DNA of 33,456 nt from Firmicutes bacterium UBA3930 (GTDB lineage: Bacteria > Bacillota > Clostridia > Caldicoprobacterales > Caldicoprobacteraceae): NCBI GenBank assembly GCA_002385885.1, contig DGEI01000023.1, positions 5,330 through 38,785 of the forward strand, given 5' to 3'. Of this stretch, positions 23,061-31,918 are shown one piece after another. The notes beneath the pieces are model-generated. The model searched no databases. It was not told the origin of the DNA and was given only the letters and a program-made list of their open reading frames with translations. Numbering within the stretch: position 1 is the stretch's first letter; the number at the start of each line of letters is the position of its first letter. A program made the translations under genes and the position numbers.

Positions 23061-25679
23061 ATGCAAGAGATTAATGTATGCGAGGAATTCAGTGAGCAAG
23101 GATATGATGTTATACTTATATCATCATATACGGCTAACTTGATTTTTTTTGAAAGATTTATATTAAGACACTTGATTGAAAACGATTGTTCCTATATTGG
23201 TTTGTTTATAGACAGCAAGGAATTACAAAACAGCTTTTTGCACAGCAGTGCAATTACTCAACTCGGGTTATCGTATGCGGTCCGCGGAGTAGATTTAGAC
23301 GGAGCTTTTCACCCAAAAGTTTATTTTATGCTCGGCAAAGAAAAAGCCAAGCTGATAATAGGAAGCGGGAATTTAACTACATCTGGAATGATAATGAATA
23401 TTGAAGTATTTAATACTTTTAAATATGAGGTAGGCAAACCAGATAACTTGTCTCTTGTTAATGACGCGTATGATATGTTTAAAATATATAATAATGCTTA
23501 TCAATCAAATGCAATGAATAGTATTTTTGAAAAGATTGAAGAGTTTGAGTATATTGGACAAAGACAAACGGATAACGAAAGAGTATTTTTGCAAAACTAT
23601 CATATACCTTTGTATGACCAAGTAAAGGGTTTAATATCAGAAAAAATTAATAATATTCACATCTTTGCACCGTATTTTGATAGTAATTTATCAGTAATCA
23701 ATAGGTTTATTAAAGACTTTGATCCTGATAGTATAAGTGTATTACTCCAAAATAATACAACTAACTATCCACTGACAATAAAAGCCGATGCAAGAGTGAT
23801 TAACAGGGAAATATGTTTTAAGAATAAAGGGGATAGGAGATACCATGGGAAAATCTTCTGCTTTGAAGGGGAAAAAAGTGAATTCTTAATATATGGAAGT
23901 GCTAATTGTAGCAGTGCTGCACTTTTAAATAGTGTAATAAACGGTGGTAATGCTGAAGCTATAATTCTTGATATTTTACCTAAACATACTTTTTTAAAAA
24001 GCATAGATGAAGATGTTAGTATTAATAACAATGTAGCCAATCTGGAAACAATTGCTATAGAAAGTAATCAAAAACGTAGTAATATTCCTATTAGCTTTAT
24101 AGAAGCAGTTGCTGTTGTTGATGGAGTATATATCTATCTTAATTGCCAGAAACCTATAACGAATCTGTCTATTAGCGGAATAAATGGAGAAATAATCCCC
24201 AATGATAATGAGATAATCGCTAAGTGGGATATCGGTATTCTGGATAAAATAAATAGCAGGGTGTTCAACCTAATAGCCCAAATAGAGGATAATACATATG
24301 AACTAAAGGGTTGGATTAATAATCAAGAAGAGCTGACGAAGAACCAGTTAAAAACGTGGAAAACATTATATAACAGGCTTCAGGAAGACCCATTTATTTC
24401 TGACTACAAAAATCTGATAGACTTGTTAGAAGAGCTATTGGATAGGCTTGTGCTAAACGAGGATGACCTAGAAACGATTATATTGAAAAAGGGAAGAAGG
24501 ATTTCAATACACGAGAAGACTGAGTTAGATGATACATATGAAATCAGTGACAATATTGAAGACTATTATGTATCCGAAGAGAAGCTGTTCAAAGATCGTA
24601 TTTATACCAATAAAATTGATGTACTGGGAGAATTGATTAGACAGCTTCTGCGGCCTTTTGAAATGGTAGATATACAACAAAAAACAAACATGAAAGAAAG
24701 CAAAGCCGGAAGAAGAAGCAACACTAATGCAACTGCTGAGCAGATTAAAAGAATAGATAATATCATGCAAAGATTTGTAAATAGATTTAATAAAGGATTA
24801 TTATCAGATGCTTATGTAGATAGCATTTCGGAAGAAGTATTATTTAAAAATATTAAACTATTTACTGCGTTTCTATGGAATTTGTTAGAAAGGAAATTAA
24901 ATATTGAAATTATTAAAAGTGAGCATATCATCCAACAGCACTTTAAAATTTTGGACTTCATGATTAAATATTGCAAAAGAAATGTTATTCAACACGATCT
25001 TGTTATAGAAATAATACCACAGGTTTTAGCAGCAATATTGGCACATGATATCCTTTTGGATTCGAATGAAGATATCGAAGACATTAGATATAAGAGAAAA
25101 ATGATAAGTGATATTCTGTCTAATATTCATGAATTGATAATACCTATTAGAGAGAATTATAGAGATTTTCTCGAACAGTCTATAAGATACTTGGATGTTC
25201 TTAAGATTGGCAAAGATATCTCTATTGATACGTTGTGTAACATACTTGAAAAGAGGTTTTCATTTAGGACATTTAACCAATATAGTAAGTATGTTAATTC
25301 AAAATACAAGCTAAAAACAGCTATTGATGTCAAAGAGCCAAGATTAGAATTATTATGTGACATAAAGTATGATGTTTCTTTTAATCTGCAGCAACTAACT
25401 GTACTAAAAGAAATGATTACGGTTGAGGAATGGAAAGAGTGCAGCTATTATGTTGTGGAATGGATTAATGAAGCAGAAAATAACAATATTTCACGGTACA
25501 AACTTGAATTTAATGAAAATAAGAAATGTATATACAAAACTGACATATACAGGACGGGTAAGAGTATTATACAAGTTAAGACTGGTGTAGATAGACACAG
25601 AATTATTGAAGCGGAGGAGAAGTCAGATAGTCAGTTCATGGTAGAGGAGTTTAAAATCGTATCTACCATAAAATATTAA
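23061..25679 (+). CDS. Phospholipase-D-type protein with two HxK motifs (DrmC-like role possible)
   Basis: The ATG follows GTAGGAGGGGGTCAT. The 872-residue protein has a first HxK motif in HPKVYFMLGKEKAK (His near 84), then GSGNLTTSG, and a second in YHGKIFCF (His near 262), then YGSANCSSAA. These are the H-x-K-x4-D and G-S-x-N parts of the PLD superfamily. The usual Asp is not obvious (K-V-Y-F-M-L, K-I-F-C-F-E), so the motifs are of the H-K-N kind seen in some restriction nucleases (BfiI-like) and PLD-type DNA-processing proteins. The remaining about 560 residues are charged helices with no recognised domain. DISARM DrmC is a much shorter PLD protein, so this is a lengthened or different partner. 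Likely role: nuclease, by inference. It is the last gene before a 322-base gap. Confidence 0.75.
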   Translation: MQEINVCEEFSEQGYDVILISSYTANLIFFERFILRHLIENDCSYIGLFIDSKELQNSFLHSSAITQLGLSYAVRGVDLDGAFHPKVYFMLGKEKAKLIIGSGNLTTSGMIMNIEVFNTFKYEVGKPDNLSLVNDAYDMFKIYNNAYQSNAMNSIFEKIEEFEYIGQRQTDNERVFLQNYHIPLYDQVKGLISEKINNIHIFAPYFDSNLSVINRFIKDFDPDSISVLLQNNTTNYPLTIKADARVINREICFKNKGDRRYHGKIFCFEGEKSEFLIYGSANCSSAALLNSVINGGNAEAIILDILPKHTFLKSIDEDVSINNNVANLETIAIESNQKRSNIPISFIEAVAVVDGVYIYLNCQKPITNLSISGINGEIIPNDNEIIAKWDIGILDKINSRVFNLIAQIEDNTYELKGWINNQEELTKNQLKTWKTLYNRLQEDPFISDYKNLIDLLEELLDRLVLNEDDLETIILKKGRRISIHEKTELDDTYEISDNIEDYYVSEEKLFKDRIYTNKIDVLGELIRQLLRPFEMVDIQQKTNMKESKAGRRSNTNATAEQIKRIDNIMQRFVNRFNKGLLSDAYVDSISEEVLFKNIKLFTAFLWNLLERKLNIEIIKSEHIIQQHFKILDFMIKYCKRNVIQHDLVIEIIPQVLAAILAHDILLDSNEDIEDIRYKRKMISDILSNIHELIIPIRENYRDFLEQSIRYLDVLKIGKDISIDTLCNILEKRFSFRTFNQYSKYVNSKYKLKTAIDVKEPRLELLCDIKYDVSFNLQQLTVLKEMITVEEWKECSYYVVEWINEAENNNISRYKLEFNENKKCIYKTDIYRTGKSIIQVKTGVDRHRIIEAEEKSDSQFMVEEFKIVSTIKY

Positions 25680-26001
25680 TCTTCTTATTCAACAGTACTT
25701 AGGTATTTGAATCTATACACTATTAAGACCAAAAAACATCTAGTGCAGAATTGAATACTATATGTTTGATAGTCATTATATTGAATCTTGGCAAAAATAA
25801 GCTTTTTTATGCAACTCTTAATTGGCAAATAGACAAATTACTTTCATGGACTAAATTGTAATTTAGCATCTGTTGTATTAATAAAGGATATTCTGGTATT
25901 TTGTAGAAATAGTTTATAGGGAAGTAACTTATACATTTTCACGATAAGAACGGACACATAAATGCTAGAGTATTTTATAGCAGGCCGAGGGAGGCTGAGG
26001 T
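25680..26001. other. Gene-free stretch between the PLD gene and the TPR operon
   Basis: AT-rich, no coding frame with a ribosome binding site and no convincing terminator. It should hold the promoter of the downstream operon, but I cannot pick out a good -35/-10 pair. The ribosome binding site GAGGGAGG is at its right end (25987-25994). Confidence 0.4.
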
Positions 26002-27798
26002 ATGTATTTATATGTTACTTTTTTCAATGAGGATAGTCTTTTTAAAGGGAGGTTCTACTTATCCGGTGATTATTTAGAAGCAGTTAAAGAAGTGTTTCCT
26101 GATTATGAAGTGCTAAATAAGGAATCAATTGATGGATGTATAGGTATATTGAAAGGGAAAAAGCATAGAGAGAAGAATTGTTTTAGCCTTAGAATAAGTA
26201 GTATTAAAGCAGATAATGACTTAATCAGCTTTCTTTATGATATAGACAAAGAGTTGGATATTACTAATGAATTTATTGATAAATCACTATATAAATATGC
26301 AAGAAGAGCAGACTGGATTGACAAGGAAAGACAGTATTATCCTATTGTATGCATAGTTGAGAAAAAGGACTTTGATGATATTCGAAAAGGGACTGGAATC
26401 ATAAGAAAAGTATCCAGTTTTTCAGCGAAGATAGACCAATTAAAAGCAAAAAGTGATTGGGCAGGTATATGCAATATTTACGAGCCATTAGAGAGTATCA
26501 GAGAAAAAGAAGAAGTCTGGAATAATGTAAATGACCTATATAATCTTGCATTTGCATGTAGCAAACTTGGTGAACCTAAAAATGGGATGGAGAGGGACAA
26601 AAACCATCTTGCTTTTGTAAAAAGGTATCGCGACTTAAGCATACAGTTTTACAAAAGATGTTGTGAATTGGAACCCAATGATTATAGGTATTTCTCAGCT
26701 ATGGCATATAGACATTATCTAAATGTAATTGAATTGACTAAACCTAGGGGAAGACGTGACGGTAAGGCAGCGGATGAAATATCGGAAGCAAGAATATGGT
26801 TTGACAAGGCACTTTCAATAAATCCTAATAGTATTAAAGACAATTACAGAAAAGGCAAATTAATTATCGATAAGCAGATTGATAATTTTAAGTATAATCA
26901 AAAAGAATGGACAAGTGATACATTTGAAGAATTAAACACTATGGAACAATTGGGAATAACTTGTTTAGAAAGAGTTATTGAGCAGTATGAAAACCACACT
27001 TTTGGGAAATGGGAAAATATATATCTTAATGAATATGTTAAAACGTTGTATTGTTTAGGGTGTTATTACATTGAAAAGCCTGAGGTGTTGTGGAATGAGT
27101 ATGCCTGTTGCAAAATGCACAATATCAATTACTATAATAACATGACCAAAGATGAGATGAACTATTATGTAAAAGCAAAGCACTTTTTTGAGAAGTGCTT
27201 TAATGCTGAGACTATTGTTCCATTAGATGGCGAAATAAATCCTCAAGAATTGGCTAATCTTTCAAAAGAATGGGCTGTGTCTCCTATTGATAAGTTATAT
27301 CGTTTGGGATTAGTAAACCTTCATATGTTTTTCGTTAAACACACTAGGACGAAACATAAAGAAACTGCGCATGTATACGGAAAAAAAGCAGAAAAGTTTT
27401 TCCGCATTGCTAAAGAAATAAGTGATGAGTATAGAAAGTTAGGAATTGATCGAAAGAACAGATTATTCATTAATGAAAAACTTGCTTGGTATTATATATT
27501 TACTGACAGATTTGATGATGCAATAAGGCTTATTGAGCGTGCAAGGGAAAGTTATATTAAGAACACTTATGCAATTGCTTTGATGCTTTCAAATGCGCAT
27601 GATAAGTACCAAAAAGCCGAAACTGCATTGAAATCAGCAAGTTCAGACAATTCTAATAAAGCTAAAGATACGTCTAAAGCTTTATTGGCACATCTTTATA
27701 AACTGAGCGGACAAGAGGAAAAGTACGAGGGTTTAATAAAAAGCATAGAAGATAGTATAAGTAATTCAGGAAAGAAGTTATTAGCCATAATAGAATAA
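26002..27798 (+). CDS. TPR-like helical repeat protein, first gene of an uncharacterised operon
   Basis: The ATG follows GGGAGGCTGAGGT. The 598-residue protein starts with an alpha/beta-looking segment (MYLYVTFFNEDSLF to about 140). From about 150 onward it is made of paired helices with TPR-type sequence: DLYNLAFACSKLGE, IQFYKRCCELEPNDYRYFSAM, EARIWFDKALSINPNS, YRKGKLIIDKQI, AETALKSASSDNSNKAKD. TPR arrays hold protein partners or peptides; the N-terminal part is unrecognised. There is no membrane segment or signal peptide. It is followed after 11 bases by the methyltransferase gene, so the three genes 26002-30119 form one transcription unit. It could be a scaffold or sensor for the two enzymes behind it. 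The TPR call is by pattern; domain limits are rough. Confidence 0.65.
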   Translation: MYLYVTFFNEDSLFKGRFYLSGDYLEAVKEVFPDYEVLNKESIDGCIGILKGKKHREKNCFSLRISSIKADNDLISFLYDIDKELDITNEFIDKSLYKYARRADWIDKERQYYPIVCIVEKKDFDDIRKGTGIIRKVSSFSAKIDQLKAKSDWAGICNIYEPLESIREKEEVWNNVNDLYNLAFACSKLGEPKNGMERDKNHLAFVKRYRDLSIQFYKRCCELEPNDYRYFSAMAYRHYLNVIELTKPRGRRDGKAADEISEARIWFDKALSINPNSIKDNYRKGKLIIDKQIDNFKYNQKEWTSDTFEELNTMEQLGITCLERVIEQYENHTFGKWENIYLNEYVKTLYCLGCYYIEKPEVLWNEYACCKMHNINYYNNMTKDEMNYYVKAKHFFEKCFNAETIVPLDGEINPQELANLSKEWAVSPIDKLYRLGLVNLHMFFVKHTRTKHKETAHVYGKKAEKFFRIAKEISDEYRKLGIDRKNRLFINEKLAWYYIFTDRFDDAIRLIERARESYIKNTYAIALMLSNAHDKYQKAETALKSASSDNSNKAKDTSKALLAHLYKLSGQEEKYEGLIKSIEDSISNSGKKLLAIIE

Positions 27799-27809
27799 GG
27801 TGATTTCTA

Positions 27810-29159
27810 ATGAAAATTGATGAGTTAGACAATACGTTAGTGTGTGATAATGAGGATTACAATACTATACTTTCATATTTTAAAGAGTATAGAGTACTAC
27901 CAGATTATATAGAAAAATCGATCTTAAAAATAATACTACGTCATTTGTTAAATAAACCGATCATACGAAATACTATTGATGAATATCTGGAACTCATACC
28001 TGATGAATTCATTCGGAAAGCAATTTTTGATATTAATACTATGTTTAATCCCCAACTAAAATCTGATTATTCACATCGGCACTTTGCTTATTTATTATAC
28101 TATCTGCCAGCGAACGTATTTAAGATATGGAAACCTTTATTAGATCTGCAATTAAGAAATACGCTAAAACCACATATGCGAGTTTTAGATATAGGAACTG
28201 GACCGGCATCAGTTCCTCTAGGAATAATTGAATACTACAAAGCATTAGCAGATAGCTATCCCAATATGAGTTTTACGCTAGACTTTACTCTTATTGAGGC
28301 TGAAAAGGAATTCTTAGACATAGCAGAAAAAATTTTATTCTTTGCAGCAGATGCTGCTCCTTCAAATTTAACAATAAACATAGAGAAAATGATCTGTGCA
28401 ACAGTATCAGAAGATAGTGATTTCAATAATCTGAATAGGTTCGATTTGATAACAATGAGTAATTTCCTAAATATCAATGAAGGAGAGAATTACACACATT
28501 CACTGCCGATTATTGTATCATTAAAGGATTGTCTGAAGGATGATGGTTCTATGATCGTTATAGAGCCAGGAGAAGAAAAAAGCTGTAAGTATATAAAAAG
28601 GATAAGAAACACGGTTGTAAATGAAAAAGTTTTAAATGTATTCTCGCCATGTATTGGTTTGTGGGAAGAAAAGAAAAGGTATAATTGTGAATGCTTCAGC
28701 ATGACTAGATGCTTTTGGAAACTACCACATATATTTCATTATTTAGTTAGCAAAGGACTACATAAAGCAAAAAGAATTGATGTTCCATTTAATTATGTAG
28801 TATTTAGAAAAGATGATATTAAGAAGTATGATATATTACAAAATGCGCAGCACCTTATTAAGCTGAAAGATTTAAATCAGCATATTGGGGAAACTGTAAA
28901 TATAATTGCTCTTATAAGATCAGTCATTGATAATAAAAATGCACTAAGTATTAATCTTTGTGATGGTTCATGTTCGTTTTCAAAAGGCAGTCCAGCCGTA
29001 TGGATAAAAATAACAAAGGAACAGCTAAGAAATTTTGGAATTAACACGCCTTTGATTTCAGCAGAAAGAATCACAATAAAAAAAGCACTTGTTAGTATTA
29101 AAGGGAATAATTATTATTTGCAATTAAAAAAGGATACAAGAATAATGATTGACTACTAA
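27810..29159 (+). CDS. Rsm22-like SAM methyltransferase with possible C-terminal OB-fold
   Basis: The 449-residue protein has HRHFAYLLYYLPANV near 90, then VLDIGTGPASVPLGI near 125-140 (SAM-binding motif I, hxDxGxGxG-like) and FTLIEAEKEFLDIA near 158 (motif II). FDLITMSNFLNIN near 210-222 and DDGSMIVIEPGE near 245-257 follow, as in class I methyltransferases. The motif order and the later ECFSMTRCFWKLPHIF with HKAKRIDVPFNYVVFRKDD resemble the Rsm22/METTL17 family, whose members carry Fe-S-binding cysteines. Here only a C-x-C-x5-C-type remnant is seen, so Fe-S binding is uncertain. Residues about 350-449 (VNIIALIRSV, SINLCDG, WIKITKEQL, LVSIKGNNYYLQL) look like an OB-fold. An RNA substrate is inference. 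Confidence 0.6.
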   Translation: MKIDELDNTLVCDNEDYNTILSYFKEYRVLPDYIEKSILKIILRHLLNKPIIRNTIDEYLELIPDEFIRKAIFDINTMFNPQLKSDYSHRHFAYLLYYLPANVFKIWKPLLDLQLRNTLKPHMRVLDIGTGPASVPLGIIEYYKALADSYPNMSFTLDFTLIEAEKEFLDIAEKILFFAADAAPSNLTINIEKMICATVSEDSDFNNLNRFDLITMSNFLNINEGENYTHSLPIIVSLKDCLKDDGSMIVIEPGEEKSCKYIKRIRNTVVNEKVLNVFSPCIGLWEEKKRYNCECFSMTRCFWKLPHIFHYLVSKGLHKAKRIDVPFNYVVFRKDDIKKYDILQNAQHLIKLKDLNQHIGETVNIIALIRSVIDNKNALSINLCDGSCSFSKGSPAVWIKITKEQLRNFGINTPLISAERITIKKALVSIKGNNYYLQLKKDTRIMIDY

Positions 29160-29171
29160 GGAGGAATTGAA

Positions 29172-30119
29172 TTGATTTTAAGTGCAAGTCGCAGATGTGA
29201 TATTCCTGCTTTTTATTTAGAGTGGCTATTGAACCGCTTGGATGAGGGCTATGTATTGGTGCGTAACCCCATATGTTATCATCAAGTAAGCAAAATTATA
29301 CTGAGTCCTTCGCTAATAGATTGCATTGTATTTTGGACAAAAGACCCAACTAATATCTTAGAAAAGCTGAGTCTATTCTCAGAATACAAATACTATTTTC
29401 AAATAACAGTAAACGGATATGATAATTCTATTGAGAAAAGTGTTCCATCTAAAACTCGAATTATTGAATCCTTCAGGACTCTATCAGAAAGAATTGGGAA
29501 GCATAAAACAATATGGAGATATGATCCAATAATTATTACTGATAAAATTGATGTTGAATACCATTATAAGCAATTCAATATGCTGGCATCACGACTAAAA
29601 GGATATACTGACCGTTGTATTATAAGTTTTATAGATATGTATGAAAAAACCGAACGTAATATGAAAAGCTTAAATGTCATGAGTATTGATGACAAAAAAA
29701 TGTATGAGATTGCGAAATTAATATCACAGACAGCTTCAGTATATGGTATAAATATAGAAACTTGTTCGGAAACCATTGACCTTTCTTCATTGGGAATTGA
29801 ACACACGAAATGTATTGATGATAGATTAATATCAAAAATTGTGGGACAGAACATAAATATTCAAAAGGATAAGAACCAAAGAGACGTATGTGGTTGTGTA
29901 ACAAGTATAGACATAGGAACTTATAACACATGCAAACATGGATGCTTATATTGTTATGCAAACTATAGTGATAAAACGGTAAAGAATAATGTTTTAAACC
30001 ATGACCCCAAATCACCATTACTTATTGGGCACTTAGAGAAGGAAGACATAGTAACTGAAAGAAAGATGGAATCTTATATTGATGGTCAGATTTCTATGAA
30101 TCTTGATAATGTTAAATGA
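29172..30119 (+). CDS. DUF1848 family protein (cysteine-cluster, radical-SAM-like)
   Basis: The TTG follows AAGGAGGAATTGAA. The 315-residue product starts LILSASRRCDIPAFYLEWL, then GYVLVRNPI and CIVFWTKDPTNI (about 28-65), all characteristic of DUF1848 proteins. Near residues 240-262 it has CGCVTSIDIGTYNTC followed by KHGCLYCYAN. This C-terminal C-x-C ... C-x3-C-x2-C cluster is the probable Fe-S site. The family is distantly linked to radical SAM / spore-photoproduct-lyase-type enzymes, but its reaction is not known to me. It begins 12 bases after the methyltransferase gene, so the three proteins are probably made together and the two enzymes may act on the same substrate. All expected motifs are present and the length is normal. 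Confidence 0.85.
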   Translation: MILSASRRCDIPAFYLEWLLNRLDEGYVLVRNPICYHQVSKIILSPSLIDCIVFWTKDPTNILEKLSLFSEYKYYFQITVNGYDNSIEKSVPSKTRIIESFRTLSERIGKHKTIWRYDPIIITDKIDVEYHYKQFNMLASRLKGYTDRCIISFIDMYEKTERNMKSLNVMSIDDKKMYEIAKLISQTASVYGINIETCSETIDLSSLGIEHTKCIDDRLISKIVGQNINIQKDKNQRDVCGCVTSIDIGTYNTCKHGCLYCYANYSDKTVKNNVLNHDPKSPLLIGHLEKEDIVTERKMESYIDGQISMNLDNVK

Positions 30120-30248
30120 TAAGTTGTGACATCGGTCTCTTGTCTAATAACACATGGATAAACATATTTCTGAAATTACATAATAAAACGCCGAAGAATT
30201 ATGCATTATGTGTCTGCTAGTATCTAACAAGATGAGGCCGGCAAAACA

Positions 30249-30275
30249 TCCTTTGTAAATGAAAAGGGTTTTTTT
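30249..30275 (+). terminator. Possible weak terminator after the DUF1848 gene
   Basis: A 5-bp stem (CCTTT at 30250-30254 with AAAGG at 30263-30267) is followed by seven T. The stem is short. It lies about 130 bases after the stop of the operon and before the ribosome binding site of the PIN gene. Confidence 0.4.
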
Positions 30276-30329
30276 GTGTTTTATAGAAAGAGTCAGTTAA
30301 TCAAGCATAATTACAAAGGAATGATGATA

Positions 30330-31160
30330 ATGGTATATGTTCTGCTTGACACCAATATTCTCATATATGACCCATATGTCGTAAAGAAGTTAGTAAGAAG
30401 GAACTATTATGTGGTTATTCCGATGATGGTGATTGATGAACTGGACAAACTCAAAATGAGGAATGATCTAAAACAGAATATAACCAAGACCGGACAGGTT
30501 ATTGAAGAGATAATAAACGAAAAGAATAAATACTTGAACCTGACAACTAATCTTGAGGAGGTTCCGGGGCTCCAATTTAACAAACCGGACAACTATATCC
30601 TCGCTGCAGCATATCATTTGAAGAAGCAGCAAAAGAATGTAATATTTATAACAAACGATAGGTTCCTAAGGCTAAAATCAGAGGCATTGGGGATTAAGAT
30701 GATCTCCAGCTATGACCAACTAGAAAAAGCCGTTAAAGAATTGGAAGAAAAAAAGCCCATTCCTTCAAAGCCTGCAGAAAACATACGCATTGAGAAAAAG
30801 AAGGAAGAAAAGCCTGGAACGGATGATGGGAAACCTGACTCAGACAGGAAAAGCGTAGAAAAGTTCTACAACAAAGGCTTTCTCACACTGGAGCAAAAGC
30901 GCAGAATATTCAAGTCCTTCCCCGAACTCACAGAAGAGATTGATAAATATGGTAGGGTTAGCTATAAGTATTATGGAAGTAAAATAACAAAAAAGACATT
31001 AGCTCATCAGTTGACCCATACCGGAAACGGGTACGTCTATGGAGCATATCTTCCTGAATACAAAGATGAATTGGATCCCAGGGGCTGGATAAACATTAAA
31101 GAATATGGAGAAAAGGACCTGCGGGAGTTAATATGCAAGGTGATTGAGTCCTATAAATGA
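30330..31160 (+). CDS. PIN-domain ribonuclease-like protein
   Basis: I chose the ATG at 30330 (MVYVLLDTNI): AAAGGA stands 9 bases before it, while a GTG at 30276 lies directly behind a T-run with no ribosome binding site. The 276-residue product has a PIN domain at about 1-135. Acidic residues are in LLDTNILIYDP, MMVIDELDKLK, KPDNYILAAAYHL and ITNDRFLRLKS, the four-site pattern of metal-dependent PIN nucleases. It resembles the PIN domain that precedes PhoH-like ATPases, but no ATPase follows. A Lys/Glu linker (about 140-175) joins a C-terminal domain of about 100 residues (FYNKGFLTLEQKRRIFK ... GAYLPEYKDELDPRGWINIKEYG) that I do not recognise. No antitoxin gene is adjacent, so it is probably not an ordinary VapC toxin. 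Confidence 0.75.
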   Translation: MVYVLLDTNILIYDPYVVKKLVRRNYYVVIPMMVIDELDKLKMRNDLKQNITKTGQVIEEIINEKNKYLNLTTNLEEVPGLQFNKPDNYILAAAYHLKKQQKNVIFITNDRFLRLKSEALGIKMISSYDQLEKAVKELEEKKPIPSKPAENIRIEKKKEEKPGTDDGKPDSDRKSVEKFYNKGFLTLEQKRRIFKSFPELTEEIDKYGRVSYKYYGSKITKKTLAHQLTHTGNGYVYGAYLPEYKDELDPRGWINIKEYGEKDLRELICKVIESYK

Positions 31161-31216
31161 ATTACTGAAATTGTGTAGAAGTACTAGTCGGTAATAGCGG
31201 GAAATGGGGTGGGCGT

Positions 31217-31918
31217 ATGATTTATTCAAAGGCAAAACTTGCAGAAGAGCTTAAGAGTTGCGAGTTATGCAAGGATAAATATGGATTAGCTCCTTTCTTT
31301 TTTCCTATGGATAACCAGGAAGTAATGTTGATTACCGCATGCCCATCCTTCCAGGCTGTATATAAGCCATTAACCTCAGTAAGATTTTTCAGGACGCTTT
31401 GTATTGCTTTGTTTGGAGAACACGGAATATCAGAAGAAGCTATAGTGCAGTTTCAGATTGGGGGCAATATATACTGGACGCATTATCATAAATGCTATTA
31501 TGAGGATTTTTTCAAGGATAGGCAGTACAAAAAGCTCCCGGATACCTGCTATAAGCGTTATATAAGTGAGGAAATCCGTCTTTTGTCTCCTAAGTTGATA
31601 ATTGTACTGGGGAAAACCACTGTACAAAAGATGCTAAAATATACATTAAAAAAAGATGAATTAGTATCTTTCGATAAAGATGGAGCAAAATATGTTTTTA
31701 CTGATTTTCCTGACACTGGCGAAGAGGAAAGGTTTGAGCAAGTTCGAGACTGTCTGAAGCAGTATATGTTTTTTGCAAACCCAAATTCCTCACTTTTGCA
31801 AAACTTTTTCCCCAGGCACCGGTGGGGAATTTTTATGTTAACCCCAATAGTTTTGATTGACCAATTCCTAAGTGTCCAGCCCCGATTCTCGTATCCTGTT
31901 GCTTTGACCGGGGAATAG
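31217..31918 (+). CDS. Divergent Fe-S uracil-DNA-glycosylase-like protein, 3' end apparently fused to IS21 sequence
   Basis: The ATG follows GGGGTGGGCGT. The frame is 233 residues. Cys15, Cys18, Cys93 and Cys111 are spaced as the four [4Fe-4S] ligands of family 4/5 uracil-DNA glycosylases: SCELC, then HKCYYED, then TCYKRYISEEIRLLSPKLIIV, which also fits the family's E-I-x-L-x-x-P-x-I-I-V-x-L-G helix-strand. The active-site turns differ: the usual G-E-x-P-G is ITACPSF and the usual H-P-S is DFPDTG, so catalysis on uracil is doubtful. Residues after about 183 (FFANPNSSLLQNFFPRHRW) are unlike any such protein and read into the terminal region of the IS21 element that begins about 31767. The native protein probably ended near residue 185-195. 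Role unknown. Confidence 0.6.
   Translation: MIYSKAKLAEELKSCELCKDKYGLAPFFFPMDNQEVMLITACPSFQAVYKPLTSVRFFRTLCIALFGEHGISEEAIVQFQIGGNIYWTHYHKCYYEDFFKDRQYKKLPDTCYKRYISEEIRLLSPKLIIVLGKTTVQKMLKYTLKKDELVSFDKDGAKYVFTDFPDTGEEERFEQVRDCLKQYMFFANPNSSLLQNFFPRHRWGIFMLTPIVLIDQFLSVQPRFSYPVALTGE
31808..31834. terminator. Terminator-like hairpin at the istB-side end of the IS21 element
   Basis: Perfect 7-bp stem TTCCCCA/TGGGGAA with an 8-base loop and then five T on the plus strand. It may shield the element from outside transcription. Confidence 0.6.

Noticed and set aside
30220..30240. TATCTAAC followed by a GC-rich stretch as another attC R'' box
   Set aside because: No matching L'/L'' pair or GTTAGATA boundary nearby.
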